Shown here piece after piece: positions 1-11,501 of a DNA stretch of 64,000 bases. Location of the stretch: assembly GCA_910575405.1 (NCBI GenBank), contig CAJTER010000012.1, positions 43,631-107,630 of the forward strand, written 5' to 3'. The stretch comes from Clostridia bacterium (GTDB lineage Bacteria > Bacillota > Clostridia > Peptostreptococcales > Anaerovoracaceae). The notes beneath the pieces were generated by a model. It was not told the DNA's origin. It worked only from the letters and a program-made list of their open reading frames with translations, and made no database searches. Positions within the stretch are counted from its first letter, which is position 1. Every line of letters starts with the position of its first letter. The position numbers were made by a program, and so were the translations under genes.

Positions 1-1752
1 TCAAAGAACTTCATTACTTTTTCAATGATGCGTTCTTTCTTTACATCTCTGCCGCCGCCGAATCTGGAAACAGGAGGCATGAGCCGGTCAAAGTCCGTGC
101 CCGTAGTCTTCAGCGTTCCATCTCTTAAGGAATTGTTGACATAGGTTCTGGCTTCTTCAGGCTTTAGCTTTTCCTCCATAATCAAAGTGTCCAAATCCTC
201 ATCCTTCTGCTGGGTGACAAAGGTTTTCCAGTCTTCGTCCACCTTTGTATCGGCATTGACCGTGTTAATAAAGGCTTCAATCAGCTCTTTTTTGCTCCGC
301 AGCTGCATACTGGAGTTTATGGCCTTGCTGATGGAAACCAGCATCAATATGTAGTCGATGTTGATTTCCACCTGCCGGATCAACTCCAGCTCAAAGACGA
401 GATCATCGTTGATATTTTCCTTATCCGCTTTTTCGTCGCTTTTAAATTCGTTATACAAATCAATATAAAGGCTCTGGTAATCCTGAAGCTCCGATGCGGC
501 CATGATTTCGTTCCCGCTGAAGGCATCGAAGGAGGTCAGCACATTGCGGAGCTTTAATACGGTCCCAAAGAGCCGGACAAAGTCCTTCTGATTTTCCTCG
601 CCTGTAATGGGCTCGCCCAATGGGTATGCCTGCAGCTGTTCTACCAGCTGGCTGTAGTCAGGATAGTCCCTGCCCTGTTCTTCATAGCCATGGTAATAAT
701 CATCAAAGCTTTGGAGAAGCACGATGCTTTCCGCGTCCTTATCGCCAAAGAGGGATATGGCGTCGTCGGTGGCTTTCTGCAAATCCCGGAAGCAGACGAT
801 GTTGCCGTATGTTTTTACCGAGTTCAAAATGCGGTTGGTTCTTGAGTAAGTCTGGATCAGGCCATGCTGCTTTTTAAACTCCGCGTAGTACTGCATGGCA
901 ACCGGAATGGAACTGACGGCAAAGATGGAGTTAAACCCGGCTATCCTCTGGCCTTTGAGGGAATAAAATTCATTTCGTTTTGTTTTCTGTTCAAAATGCT
1001 CCAGGATATAGCGGACAACAGAAGCGATCCGATCCGGCGCTGCCATAGTGCGTTCCCGATCTACTGTGCTTATCTGGGCATCCTCAATTCCCACTCTGGC
1101 CTTTATGGTATTGACATAATCAATGCGAAAGGGCAGCACATTTCCGTCGTTGATGGCATTGACGATGGTATAAGTATGAAGTTTATCCCCGAAGGCCTGA
1201 GGCGTCGTTTTCAGATGGGGGTTCCCGCTGACTGCTGCGTTGGCCGCGAAAATCGGCGTGCCGGTAAAGCCGAACATGTGATACTTTTTAAAATGCTTTA
1301 CGACTAAAGCGTGCATTTCGCCGAACTGGGAACGATGGCACTCGTCAAAAATCAGCACAATATGCTTTTGGAAGGCTTCATGCCCCTTGTTCTTTTTGAT
1401 AAAAAGCCCCAGCTTTTGAATGGTGGTGATGATGATCCTGGAAGCGGAATCCTCCAATTGTTTCTGTAAAACCTTAGTAGAAGTATTGCTGTTGGCAGCT
1501 CCCTTTTCAAAGCGGTCGTATTTCTTCATAGTCTGATAATCCAGATCCTTTCGGTCTACCACAAAGAGCACCTTGTCGATGTGGGAAAGCCGGGCCGCAA
1601 GCTGAGCTGTCTTAAAGGAGGTCAGGGTTTTGCCGCTTCCCGTGGTGTGCCAGATGTAGCCTCCGGTGCTTTGCAAAAAAGGTCTTTGTAAAATCCCGCA
1701 GGTCGCTGATGATGCGGTTATTTCCATCCGCCCAGCAGGAGGTGAATTCATT
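1..1752 (-). pseudogene. hsdR: Type I restriction enzyme R subunit, broken and 5'-truncated
   Basis: Reading from about 1676 down to the left edge on the minus strand gives one open frame with the HsdR motor domain: Walker A TTGSGKTLTSFKT (about 1650-1610), the DECHRSQ box (about 1350-1330), the GFTGTP motif and YSRTNRILN, followed by the C-terminal helical region, which runs off the window. The residues that normally lie further upstream (WADGNNRIISDL and DFTKTFFAK) sit at about 1737-1672 in a different frame, so a deletion plus frame change joins them near 1670-1676. The N-terminal nuclease domain is absent; the RhuM relic begins just beyond. HsdR is the ATP-driven translocase/nuclease of type I restriction systems, and this copy should not work. 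No hsdM or hsdS is in the window; they could lie off the left edge. Confidence 0.85.
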
Positions 1753-1760
1753 GAACGTAA

Positions 1761-2120
1761 GATAACAAGCTGCACTATGCAATTCATCAACATACGGCTG
1801 CAGAAGTGATTGTAGAGTGTACAGACCATAGAAAAGAGCATATGGGATTGACATCCTGGAAAAATGCCCCAACGGGTAAAATAGTGAAAGCAGATGTAAG
1901 TATAGCAAAGAATTATCTAACAAGTGAAGAATTGCAGGATTTGAATCAGTTTGTTACTATGTAGCTTGACTATGCAGAAAGACAGGCGAGGCGGCAGGTC
2001 CCCATGACAATGGAAGATTGGGCGAAAAGACTGGACGTATTTCTTGAATTCAATGAGGAAGAAATATTAAGCAATAAAGGAAAGGTATCTGCTGAATCAT
2101 CAAGTTTTTCCAACATTTGA
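1761..2120 (+). pseudogene. RhuM family protein, C-terminal relic with a stop codon
   Basis: Translation from 1761 gives residues typical of the C-terminal half of RhuM-type proteins (HTAAEVI, MGLTSWKNAP, ADVSIAKNYLT, LDYAERQARRQVPMTM, KVSAESS). A TAG at 1962-1964 interrupts the frame, and there is no start codon or N-terminal half. RhuM genes are often found inside type I restriction loci, which fits its position against the broken hsdR on the opposite strand. The biochemical role of RhuM is not established. This is a dead fragment. Confidence 0.75.
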
Positions 2121-2240
2121 ACGACTGCCTGTGGTGCCATATTGATACCATCCTTTCTCTATGTTTGCGATATAACTTTTTATTCATTTTACTACGGGAT
2201 TGGCAGCAAAACAACGAAAAATATCAGACCCGGTGCCAGT
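2121..2240. other. Intergenic stretch between RhuM relic and AraC-type gene
   Basis: No gene, hairpin terminator or repeat was recognised here. It lies at the 3' side of the minus-strand AraC-type gene and probably contains the edge of the rearranged restriction locus. Confidence 0.4.
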
Positions 2241-3956
2241 CTAACAGCAGGGGGGAAGGATTTCCAAAATAACAGCCGCCCCCTCTGCCAGCGTAAATTC
2301 CAGCTCTTGCGGCGTCAAAAAGCGGGATGCCCCTTCCGCCTGCCGCCGGATCCGCTCTGCCAAAAGGGGCGAAACAGTCTCCGGCTGTCCCAGCTTTTGC
2401 AAAACAGAATAGCAGCTGTCCTCGGCTGAAACTTCCCGGCAGAAAAACAGGCAGCCCGCCGGCAGCTTTTCCGGCGAAATCGCAAGCTTCAAGTCCTGTG
2501 CCCCCGGATTGTAAAGCAGGATATAGCGAGCCTGTCCGCTTTTCACCAGAGCGTAATTTTCGCAAACCGCGATTTCAGGCTCTCCCAGTGAGGCAAAGAA
2601 GCGGAAAGCCGTATAGAGGGGCGCTTCCAGGCCCTGGGGGGAAAAGAGGGCGCTGGTGCCCCCGGTGAGGAAAATGGGCCGATTTCTGTCTGAGAGCAGG
2701 CAGGAAAAGGCCTCCGCCAGGGTGTGGCATTTGGGAAGATCTTCCTTTGAGGGAACCTGAGCATGTAAAACCGGCACAGGGGGAAAATCCGGAGCGTTTT
2801 GCAGACTGCGTTCCAGATCCCGGTTTCTCCTGACGATAGGATCATCGAGAAAAAAGAGAGAAGGGTGGATAGCCGCCAGCTTTTTGCCAAGGGCTGCTGC
2901 CGCCAGGGCGCTTTCCGCGGAGTCGATGGTAATCCTAGGGTGAAAGGCAGGGTAAAAGGCTTTAAAAGGCGCGGCTTCAAAATCCGGATCAAGGGAAAGG
3001 ATGCGGGGGGCAGCTTCCTCCTTGACAACATGAAGATAGGGGGAGAGGAGTTCAAGGGCTTCCTCCCGTGTAAAGTCGTTTCGAAAGATCCGGTCGCAGG
3101 GCGTGTAGGCCTTCCGGTACTGGGAAGGTGTCTTTCCGTGCCAAGCGGAAAAGCATTTATTAAAGTAATTAGGCGATGAAAAGCCGCATTCCTGGCTGAT
3201 TTGCATCAGGGTCATATTGCTGAAGACCAGCAGTTTTTCCGCGAATTCCAGCCGTATGCCGTTGACGAAATTCTGAAAATTAAAGCCCAGGTTTTCCTTG
3301 ATCAGATGGGAGAGATAATAGGTGCTCAGGTGCTCCATGCGGGCAATGTCATCAAGAGTGATTTTTTTCCGGTAATTGAGCATAATAAAGCGGGTGATGC
3401 GGCAGAGGCGCTGCAGATCTTCCGGGCTCAAATCCTCCTGGCTGGTCTTGTACTGAAAATCTTCCATAAAAAACCCCTGAAAATGCTCCACCAGAATGGA
3501 TACAAGGCCGTTTACATCCTCCATCAGCAGAGCTTCCTGCGCTTCCTCCCGCATATAGTCAAAGGCCGTCTTGGCGATGTGCTGCTTTAAAAGCTTCAGC
3601 TTGCTGCCCAGGAGTTGCCGGTTTCCCGAAGGCCCTTCCATGCATTCCTCGCACACGAAAAACATATAGCGGATATTGGGGTAGAGATGCTCAAAGCGCC
3701 CTGTATCCACGTGGATGGAGAGGATGAGGATATCCTCCGAGGAATCGTGTATCTGATGTAGATCTTCTACATCAGCGATAATCAGATCCCCGGGGCTCAG
3801 CTCGTAATCCGTATGATAAATCTGGTAATGGGCAGTACCCCGCAGCACCAGCAGGATTTCGATTTCCCTGTGGCAGTGCTTGTTTTCCTCGCCAATATTG
3901 AGAAAGGTCAGTTCAAAGGGCAGGCTGCCCCGGTAGGAAACAGGTTCAAAGAGCAT
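2241..3956 (-). CDS. Large AraC-family transcriptional regulator with C-terminal extension
   Basis: The protein of about 571 residues has an N-terminal cupin-like sensor (HCHREIEILLVLRG, SPGDLIIADV), a two-helix-turn-helix AraC DNA-binding domain at roughly 195-290 (IARMEHLSTYYLSHLIKE, ISQECGFSSPNYFNKCF, GKTPSQYRK), and about 270 further residues. The end of this extension (LTGGTSALFSPQGLEA, RYILLYNPG) resembles the tail of GH39-type sugar-hydrolase domains seen fused to AraC regulators, but no complete barrel or catalytic pair is evident. The ATG at 3956 has a GTGAGG site 6 nt upstream; an in-frame TTG at 3989 is less likely. It is divergent from the saccharopine dehydrogenase-like gene, its probable target. 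Confidence 0.85.
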   Translation of the reverse strand: MLFEPVSYRGSLPFELTFLNIGEENKHCHREIEILLVLRGTAHYQIYHTDYELSPGDLIIADVEDLHQIHDSSEDILILSIHVDTGRFEHLYPNIRYMFFVCEECMEGPSGNRQLLGSKLKLLKQHIAKTAFDYMREEAQEALLMEDVNGLVSILVEHFQGFFMEDFQYKTSQEDLSPEDLQRLCRITRFIMLNYRKKITLDDIARMEHLSTYYLSHLIKENLGFNFQNFVNGIRLEFAEKLLVFSNMTLMQISQECGFSSPNYFNKCFSAWHGKTPSQYRKAYTPCDRIFRNDFTREEALELLSPYLHVVKEEAAPRILSLDPDFEAAPFKAFYPAFHPRITIDSAESALAAAALGKKLAAIHPSLFFLDDPIVRRNRDLERSLQNAPDFPPVPVLHAQVPSKEDLPKCHTLAEAFSCLLSDRNRPIFLTGGTSALFSPQGLEAPLYTAFRFFASLGEPEIAVCENYALVKSGQARYILLYNPGAQDLKLAISPEKLPAGCLFFCREVSAEDSCYSVLQKLGQPETVSPLLAERIRRQAEGASRFLTPQELEFTLAEGAAVILEILPPCC

Positions 3957-4033
3957 AAACGGCCTCACTTTCAAATCAGACGTCCGCAATCTTAGACGTT
4001 TGTTCGCATTCGCTTTTTACAGTTTTCATGGAC

Positions 4034-4039
4034 ATTATA
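4034..4039 (-). promoter_or_regulatory. Candidate -10 box for the AraC-type gene
   Basis: On the minus strand this reads TATAAT, about 80 bp upstream of the chosen ATG at 3956. No good -35 box was found, as would suit an activated promoter. Confidence 0.35.
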
Positions 4040-4094
4040 CCGCCATTCGGCTCAGAAATCCAGAAAAAGCCGCTTGCAGGCAGCCGGCATGATG

Positions 4095-4127
4095 CAGATC
4101 TTGCGAAAAAAATCACAGATCTTGCGA
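4095..4127 (+). promoter_or_regulatory. Direct repeat CAGATCTTGCGA x2, candidate AraC operator
   Basis: The identical 12-mer CAGATCTTGCGA occurs at 4095-4106 and 4116-4127, exactly 21 bp (two helical turns) apart. That is the usual geometry of AraC-family half sites. It lies between the divergent AraC-type gene and the saccharopine dehydrogenase-like gene, about 105 bp upstream of the TATAAT at 4233. Confidence 0.5.
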
Positions 4128-4232
4128 TCCGGCAGCTTCATGCAGAATAATCAGAAAATACAGACGGAATTTTCAGCACAGAACAAACAAAAAGAAAGCA
4201 ACAAGTAAATTTCCCAAGGGCCCTTCCTCTGC

Positions 4233-4238
4233 TATAAT
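4233..4238 (+). promoter_or_regulatory. Candidate -10 box for the saccharopine dehydrogenase-like gene
   Basis: TATAAT lies 60 bp upstream of the ATG at 4299. The region 17 bp further upstream is a poor -35 match, consistent with activator dependence on the adjacent AraC-type protein. Confidence 0.4.
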
Positions 4239-4298
4239 AAAACCATCAAAACCGTTAAAAAATGAAATTGAGATACATAGAAAGGAAAGGTAACAAAC

Positions 4299-5525
4299 AT
4301 GGCATTAAAGAAGATTTTAGTATTAGGCGTTGGAGCACAGGGTTCTGCGGCAGCTCAGAGATTAGACGAGGATCCGGGCGTAGGGGAGATCATCTGCGCG
4401 GATTACGATAAAAAGGCAGTAGACAATCTGGTCAAGATCCTGAAAAAAGCAAAGGGAACCCAGGTGGATGCCCACAGCAAGGACAGTATCGTGGAAGCGG
4501 CACAGGGCGTGGATCTCATCCTCAACGCGCTTCCTCTGGAATGCACCAAAAACGTTTTGGACGCGGCTTTGGAAGTAAAGGCAAATTATCAGGACTACGC
4601 GGCAACTACATCCCTTCACGAGGACTGGGTAGAGAGTATCCGCATTCAGTACAACGAATATGGCCCCAAATTCAAGGAAATCGGCAGAACCGCCATCGTA
4701 GGAACCGGCTCCGCTCCAGGACTCATCTGCGCGGCTACGAGAGACGCAATGCGCTACCTGGACACCTGCGATACCATTTATAATATCGTATGGGAAGGCG
4801 TGGAAGCCAAGAGATTCCAGCCATTCTGGTGGTCCCCGGTAACAGCCCTTCATGACATGAGCGAAGAAGCCTACGCTTTCATCGACGGAAAACTGGTTCG
4901 CACACCTGCTTTCGAGCTCCCTATCAAGAGACAGTACGATTACATGGATGAGGAAATTACCTTTGTAGAGCACTGCCACGATGAACCGATCCACTACAGC
5001 TTTAACGCGGAAAAATTTTTTAAGGGAGCAAAGAACGCTTACTTCAAATACGCAGGCGCAGGAGTGGACTTCGCAAAACCCCTGTACAGAGCAGGACTTC
5101 TTTCCCACAAAAAAGAAGTCATCAACGGCAAGGAAATCTCCCCATTTGATGTAGTACTGGCTCACGTTCCGCCAGCTCCAAAATTCAAAGATGAGATCAA
5201 AGAGATCATCGATGAAGGCCTTGTTTCCGACTCCGGCTGCATGGTAATCGAAGCTTACGGCAAGAAGGACGGAAAAGACGTTCTGGTAGAAACTCACGTC
5301 AGCGCTCCGGGCCTTGTAGAATCTTATGAAAAATCCGGCATCACAGCGGAAATGTACCTGACCGGCCAGGGCGGATACCTCTTTACAAAGCTCTTTGTAA
5401 ACGACAAGTTCGACCAGACGGGCCTGATTTCTTCCGATATGCTGACCTTTGAACAGGTGGACTGCTACTTTAAATACGCGAAAGAGCTGAACATCACCTT
5501 GGATACGAAGGTAAAGGAACTGTAA
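4299..5525 (+). CDS. Saccharopine dehydrogenase-family oxidoreductase
   Basis: This 408-residue soluble enzyme has an N-terminal Rossmann fold (KILVLGVGAQGSAAAQRL, residues about 4-22) and the saccharopine dehydrogenase body with VGTGSAPGL near residue 143. Family members carry out NAD(P)-dependent oxidation or reduction of amino-acid-like substrates such as saccharopine or carboxynorspermidine. The exact substrate cannot be read from sequence, and no lysine or polyamine genes are adjacent. The start has the site AAAGGAAAGG 8 nt upstream. It stands alone, divergent from the AraC-type regulator, with a strong terminator downstream. Confidence 0.85.
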   Translation: MALKKILVLGVGAQGSAAAQRLDEDPGVGEIICADYDKKAVDNLVKILKKAKGTQVDAHSKDSIVEAAQGVDLILNALPLECTKNVLDAALEVKANYQDYAATTSLHEDWVESIRIQYNEYGPKFKEIGRTAIVGTGSAPGLICAATRDAMRYLDTCDTIYNIVWEGVEAKRFQPFWWSPVTALHDMSEEAYAFIDGKLVRTPAFELPIKRQYDYMDEEITFVEHCHDEPIHYSFNAEKFFKGAKNAYFKYAGAGVDFAKPLYRAGLLSHKKEVINGKEISPFDVVLAHVPPAPKFKDEIKEIIDEGLVSDSGCMVIEAYGKKDGKDVLVETHVSAPGLVESYEKSGITAEMYLTGQGGYLFTKLFVNDKFDQTGLISSDMLTFEQVDCYFKYAKELNITLDTKVKEL

Positions 5526-5606
5526 AAAACAGCAGCAAAAGGGGAACAAAAGAAGAAGGATTGGCATATCCTGTAGAAATGCTTCTTAAAACATAAAAGA
5601 TAAAAA

Positions 5607-5663
5607 GGCCGCTGCTTTGGTGGATTTGCTCTGACGGATCCATGGGGGCAGCGGTCTTTTTTG
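5607..5663 (+). terminator. Rho-independent terminator after the dehydrogenase
   Basis: The arms GGCCGCTGC (5608-5616) and GCAGCGGTC (5648-5656) form a stem with one G-T pair, followed by a run of T residues. The loop is long (about 31 nt). Confidence 0.6.
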
Positions 5664-6012
5664 CTATATATAGAATCAGATTTGCGATTTTCGTACATAA
5701 ATGACAGTTATGATACCATCAGAACAAGCAGAGGAGGCGGACACATGGTCTTTAAGAGAAAAATACAATCTTAACATGCAGGATAAATATATTCTGCATA
5801 CCAGGGATCTGCGAAAAGAGGATGGAGTCACCCATCTGCCCTTATACATGGCAGGCATTTGGTAGCGGCAATCAGCGCCCGGCTCGCACATACGCTTCTA
5901 TAAAATTTTCCTATTATCCCTTTTCTTTTCCTCACAAATAGGATATACTAATAAACTAAGTATATTGTAAATATCAATCAATTTCATAAATCTGGGAGGG
6001 AAACACTTCAAA
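5664..6012. other. Intergenic region upstream of the CorC/HlyC gene
   Basis: This holds one 54-codon open frame (5701-5865, plus strand, starting MTVMIPSEQ) with no ribosome binding site and no recognised relative, so I do not call it a gene. A TATACT at 5944-5949 with a weak TTTTCT 17 bp upstream (5921-5926) may be the promoter of the downstream gene. Confidence 0.4.
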
Positions 6013-7296
6013 ATGGAAACTCACATAATTGTGGACATCGCTGCAATCGTCATACTGGTTGCACTGTCCGCATACTTTTCGGCAACAGAAACCGCATTTA
6101 CCTCGCTGAACCGCATACGGGTCAAGAACATGGCCGGGGAAGGCAACAAACGAGCGGAGCTGGTTCTACAGCTGGAAGAGAATTATGATAAGCTGTTAAC
6201 GACAATTCTGATAGGAAACAACATTGTCAATATTACCATGACGGCCATTGCCACACTTTTATTCGTAGAGCTGTTCGGAGCCTACGGGCCTACGCTGTCA
6301 ACAGTTGTAATTACGGTTGTGGTTCTGATTTTCGGAGAAATTTCACCAAAGAGCATTGCCAAGGAATCAGCCGAGAGCTTTTCCATGATGTCCGCACCAA
6401 TTATACGAATTCTGATGGTGCTCCTTACTCCAATCAACTTTCTTTTTACAAAATGGAAGCAGCTGATGGCGCGCGTCTTCAAACTGGGAAACGACAGAAC
6501 CATCACAGAGGACGAGCTTCTGACCATGGTAGAGGAGGCGGAAACCATCGGCGGCATTGATAATGAACAGAGCGAGCTGATTCAGAATGCTATTGAGTTC
6601 AACGATCTGACTGCCTGGGATGTGCTGACGCCCCGGGTGGAAATGGAGGCCATTGACGCTGCGGAGCCGAAGGAGGAGGTTGCGAAGCTTTTCAAGGATA
6701 CGGGTTTTTCGCGCCTTCCTGTTTATGAAGATGATATTGATAAAATTATGGGAGTTTTAAATCAAAAAGACTTTCATAATTATATAGCGGGAACAAACAA
6801 AAATATTTCGGATTATGTAGCACCAGTGGTTTTTGTCGCCGGTGCAATTAAAGTTTCCGCCCTTTTGAAGAAAATGCAGCAGATGAAGACTCACATGGCC
6901 ATTGTCATCGACGAGTACGGCGGCACAGAAGGTCTTGTGACCATGGAAGATATTATTGAAGAGTTGGTAGGAGAAATTTACGATGAGCACGATGCTGTCA
7001 TATCGCAGGAAATTATCCCTCTGCAGAACGGCAGTTATCGTATTAAGTGCAATGCCAGCGTTGCCAAGGTCTTTGACTTCTTTGATCTTGAAGAGGAAAT
7101 GGACGTTCAGACGGTAAATGGCTGGGTCGTCGTTCAGCTGGACAAGCTGCCGGTAAAAAACGATACATTCCAGCAGCAGATCGACGACAAATTGCTGAAA
7201 GTTAGAGTAACAAAAGCAGATGAGCGCAAAGCGATGGAAATCAATCTCGTAGTGGAGGAAATAATGCCTGAAGAGGAAAAGAAGGGGGAATTATAG
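6013..7296 (+). CDS. CNNM/CorC (hemolysin C) family membrane protein with CBS domains
   Basis: The 427-residue protein starts with a DUF21 membrane domain: transmembrane helices near residues 6-28 and in the stretch 55-150, plus the [17 protein letters not shown] segment. A CBS pair follows at about 205-325 ([46 protein letters not shown] is the conserved block near 297-320), then the C-terminal CorC/HlyC domain. Relatives are linked to magnesium and cobalt efflux or resistance. The name hemolysin is historical. It sits directly upstream of secA (1 nt gap), so the two are probably co-transcribed. Confidence 0.9.
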   Translation: METHIIVDIAAIVILVALSAYFSATETAFTSLNRIRVKNMAGEGNKRAELVLQLEENYDKLLTTILIGNNIVNITMTAIATLLFVELFGAYGPTLSTVVITVVVLIFGEISPKSIAKESAESFSMMSAPIIRILMVLLTPINFLFTKWKQLMARVFKLGNDRTITEDELLTMVEEAETIGGIDNEQSELIQNAIEFNDLTAWDVLTPRVEMEAIDAAEPKEEVAKLFKDTGFSRLPVYEDDIDKIMGVLNQKDFHNYIAGTNKNISDYVAPVVFVAGAIKVSALLKKMQQMKTHMAIVIDEYGGTEGLVTMEDIIEELVGEIYDEHDAVISQEIIPLQNGSYRIKCNASVAKVFDFFDLEEEMDVQTVNGWVVVQLDKLPVKNDTFQQQIDDKLLKVRVTKADERKAMEINLVVEEIMPEEEKKGEL

Positions 7297-7297
7297 T

Positions 7298-10060
<2,763 letters not shown>

Positions 10061-10085
10061 TGTACTGCTGTGAGAGGAAACGGCG

Positions 10086-10895
10086 ATGACAGAAACAACG
10101 ATAAAAGGAACAAACGGCTATGAGATACCCTGTGTTTATACACTGACAGGGGCAGAGAAAAAAGCGGTTTTAGTGATACACGGCTTTGGCAGCAGCAAGG
10201 AAAGCCCTACTGCCCAGATGCTGACAGAGCACTTTCCAAAGCAGGGAATCGGTACACTGGCTCTGGATCTTCCCGCCCACGGAGAAAGTCCGGTGGGCGG
10301 AGAGTGCCTGACTCTAGCCAACTGTCTGGCGGATATGAAAGCGGCGGAGCAGGAGATAAAACGGCTGGCACCGGAAGCGGAGCTCTTGTATTTTGGATCC
10401 AGCTTTGGCGCTTACCTGACCCTCCTTCATCTGGCCTCGGGCAAAGCGGGCGGAAAAAAAGCCTTCCTCCGCAGCTCAGCGGTGGAAATGCCGAAGATAC
10501 TGAGGGAGCGGGCTTTTGAACATCGGGGGCTTCTTGAAAAACAGGGCTACCTGATGGCAGATGAAGACTACGTGCGGCCCCTAAAGCTGATGGGGGAATT
10601 TTTTGATGAACTGGAAGCAAACGATGTCTTTGAAACGTACAAGGCAGGCTGCGCGGAAGGCACAGAGCTTTATATGGTACACGGCAGCCTGGATGAAACG
10701 GCTTCCTTTGAAGCGGCCAAAGCTTTTGCGGGCCTTGCAGGAGCCAGGTTTACAGCTTTAGAGGGCGGCGACCACAGGCTTTCCCTTGCCGGAATGCCGG
10801 AAAGGGTGACGGAGCTTGCGGCGGGATTTTTTCTGGAACATCTTCCTGAAGCGCTACCCATACGGGGGGTTGCACAACATATCGGAAAGTGGTAA
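10086..10895 (+). CDS. Alpha/beta hydrolase
   Basis: The 269-residue protein shows an oxyanion segment HGFGSSKES near residues 27-35, a nucleophile elbow GSSFGA near 104-109 (Ser at about 106) and a late catalytic pair (MVHGSLDE, GGDHRLS). It belongs to the serine esterase/lipase group of alpha/beta hydrolases. The substrate is unknown. It lies 25 nt after secA with its own AGAGGA site and may be read through from the secA transcript. Confidence 0.8.
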   Translation: MTETTIKGTNGYEIPCVYTLTGAEKKAVLVIHGFGSSKESPTAQMLTEHFPKQGIGTLALDLPAHGESPVGGECLTLANCLADMKAAEQEIKRLAPEAELLYFGSSFGAYLTLLHLASGKAGGKKAFLRSSAVEMPKILRERAFEHRGLLEKQGYLMADEDYVRPLKLMGEFFDELEANDVFETYKAGCAEGTELYMVHGSLDETASFEAAKAFAGLAGARFTALEGGDHRLSLAGMPERVTELAAGFFLEHLPEALPIRGVAQHIGKW

Positions 10896-10949
10896 TATAA
10901 AGAACGAATCAAAGCGTTTTTTTGGAACGGACGATCGAATGGAGGTAGA

Positions 10950-11501
10950 ATGAGGCAGGGACAATTAAATATGACGGGTGCGAATCTATTGAAAGCATTG
11001 CTCGAACTTTTTCGGTCTGACTATGATGTGAAGGAAGCCTGCAGCATCAATGGGGATGTTTATGACGCGTACGCCAGCTTTCGTGCGGCTAGTGCGAAGT
11101 ATGTCCTTGTTCAAAGCGCAGAGCTCTGGCGGACCAACTGTTTTGAGCATGTTTTTTTTCGCCTGACGGATCGGCTCAAGGTCCGCGACATCGAGCGCTT
11201 CCGACAGCAAATAGAGGACTATATAGAGCCAAAGCTTGTGCGGAGCGGCAGAACGTATCCGCCAAAGGATCACATGTATACGTATATGACCGCGATATTT
11301 ATCTGTGAAAACGGGGTGTCAGGAGAAGCGGAAAAAGCGGTAAAACGCTTTCGATATATAAAAAATTACCTGCTTACCATCCGGGGGTACAGCGAGGCGA
11401 AAATTCTGGTATTTGATCTGAAAACCGGGAAAATCTTCGGAAACCCGGCGGCAAAGCAGCAGGTAAAAAGCTATAAAAAGAATTGGGGGAATCAAAAATG
11501 A
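10950..11501 (+). CDS. Hypothetical protein, 183 residues
   Basis: I do not recognise this family. The protein has no signal peptide or membrane helix, is rich in aromatic and basic residues, and ends in a lysine-rich tail. It has a strong GGAGG site 4-5 nt before the ATG and overlaps the carbon-starvation gene by 4 nt (ATGA), so translation of the two is probably coupled. A role linked to the transporter is only a guess. Confidence 0.7.
   Translation: MRQGQLNMTGANLLKALLELFRSDYDVKEACSINGDVYDAYASFRAASAKYVLVQSAELWRTNCFEHVFFRLTDRLKVRDIERFRQQIEDYIEPKLVRSGRTYPPKDHMYTYMTAIFICENGVSGEAEKAVKRFRYIKNYLLTIRGYSEAKILVFDLKTGKIFGNPAAKQQVKSYKKNWGNQK

Noticed and set aside
4362..5567. 401-codon open frame antisense to the saccharopine dehydrogenase-like gene
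   Set aside because: It mirrors the codon structure of the real gene, has cysteine/valine-rich low-complexity composition and no ribosome binding site.
5701..5865. 54-codon open frame starting MTVMIPSEQ
   Set aside because: No ribosome binding site and no recognised family; could be a remnant but cannot be supported.
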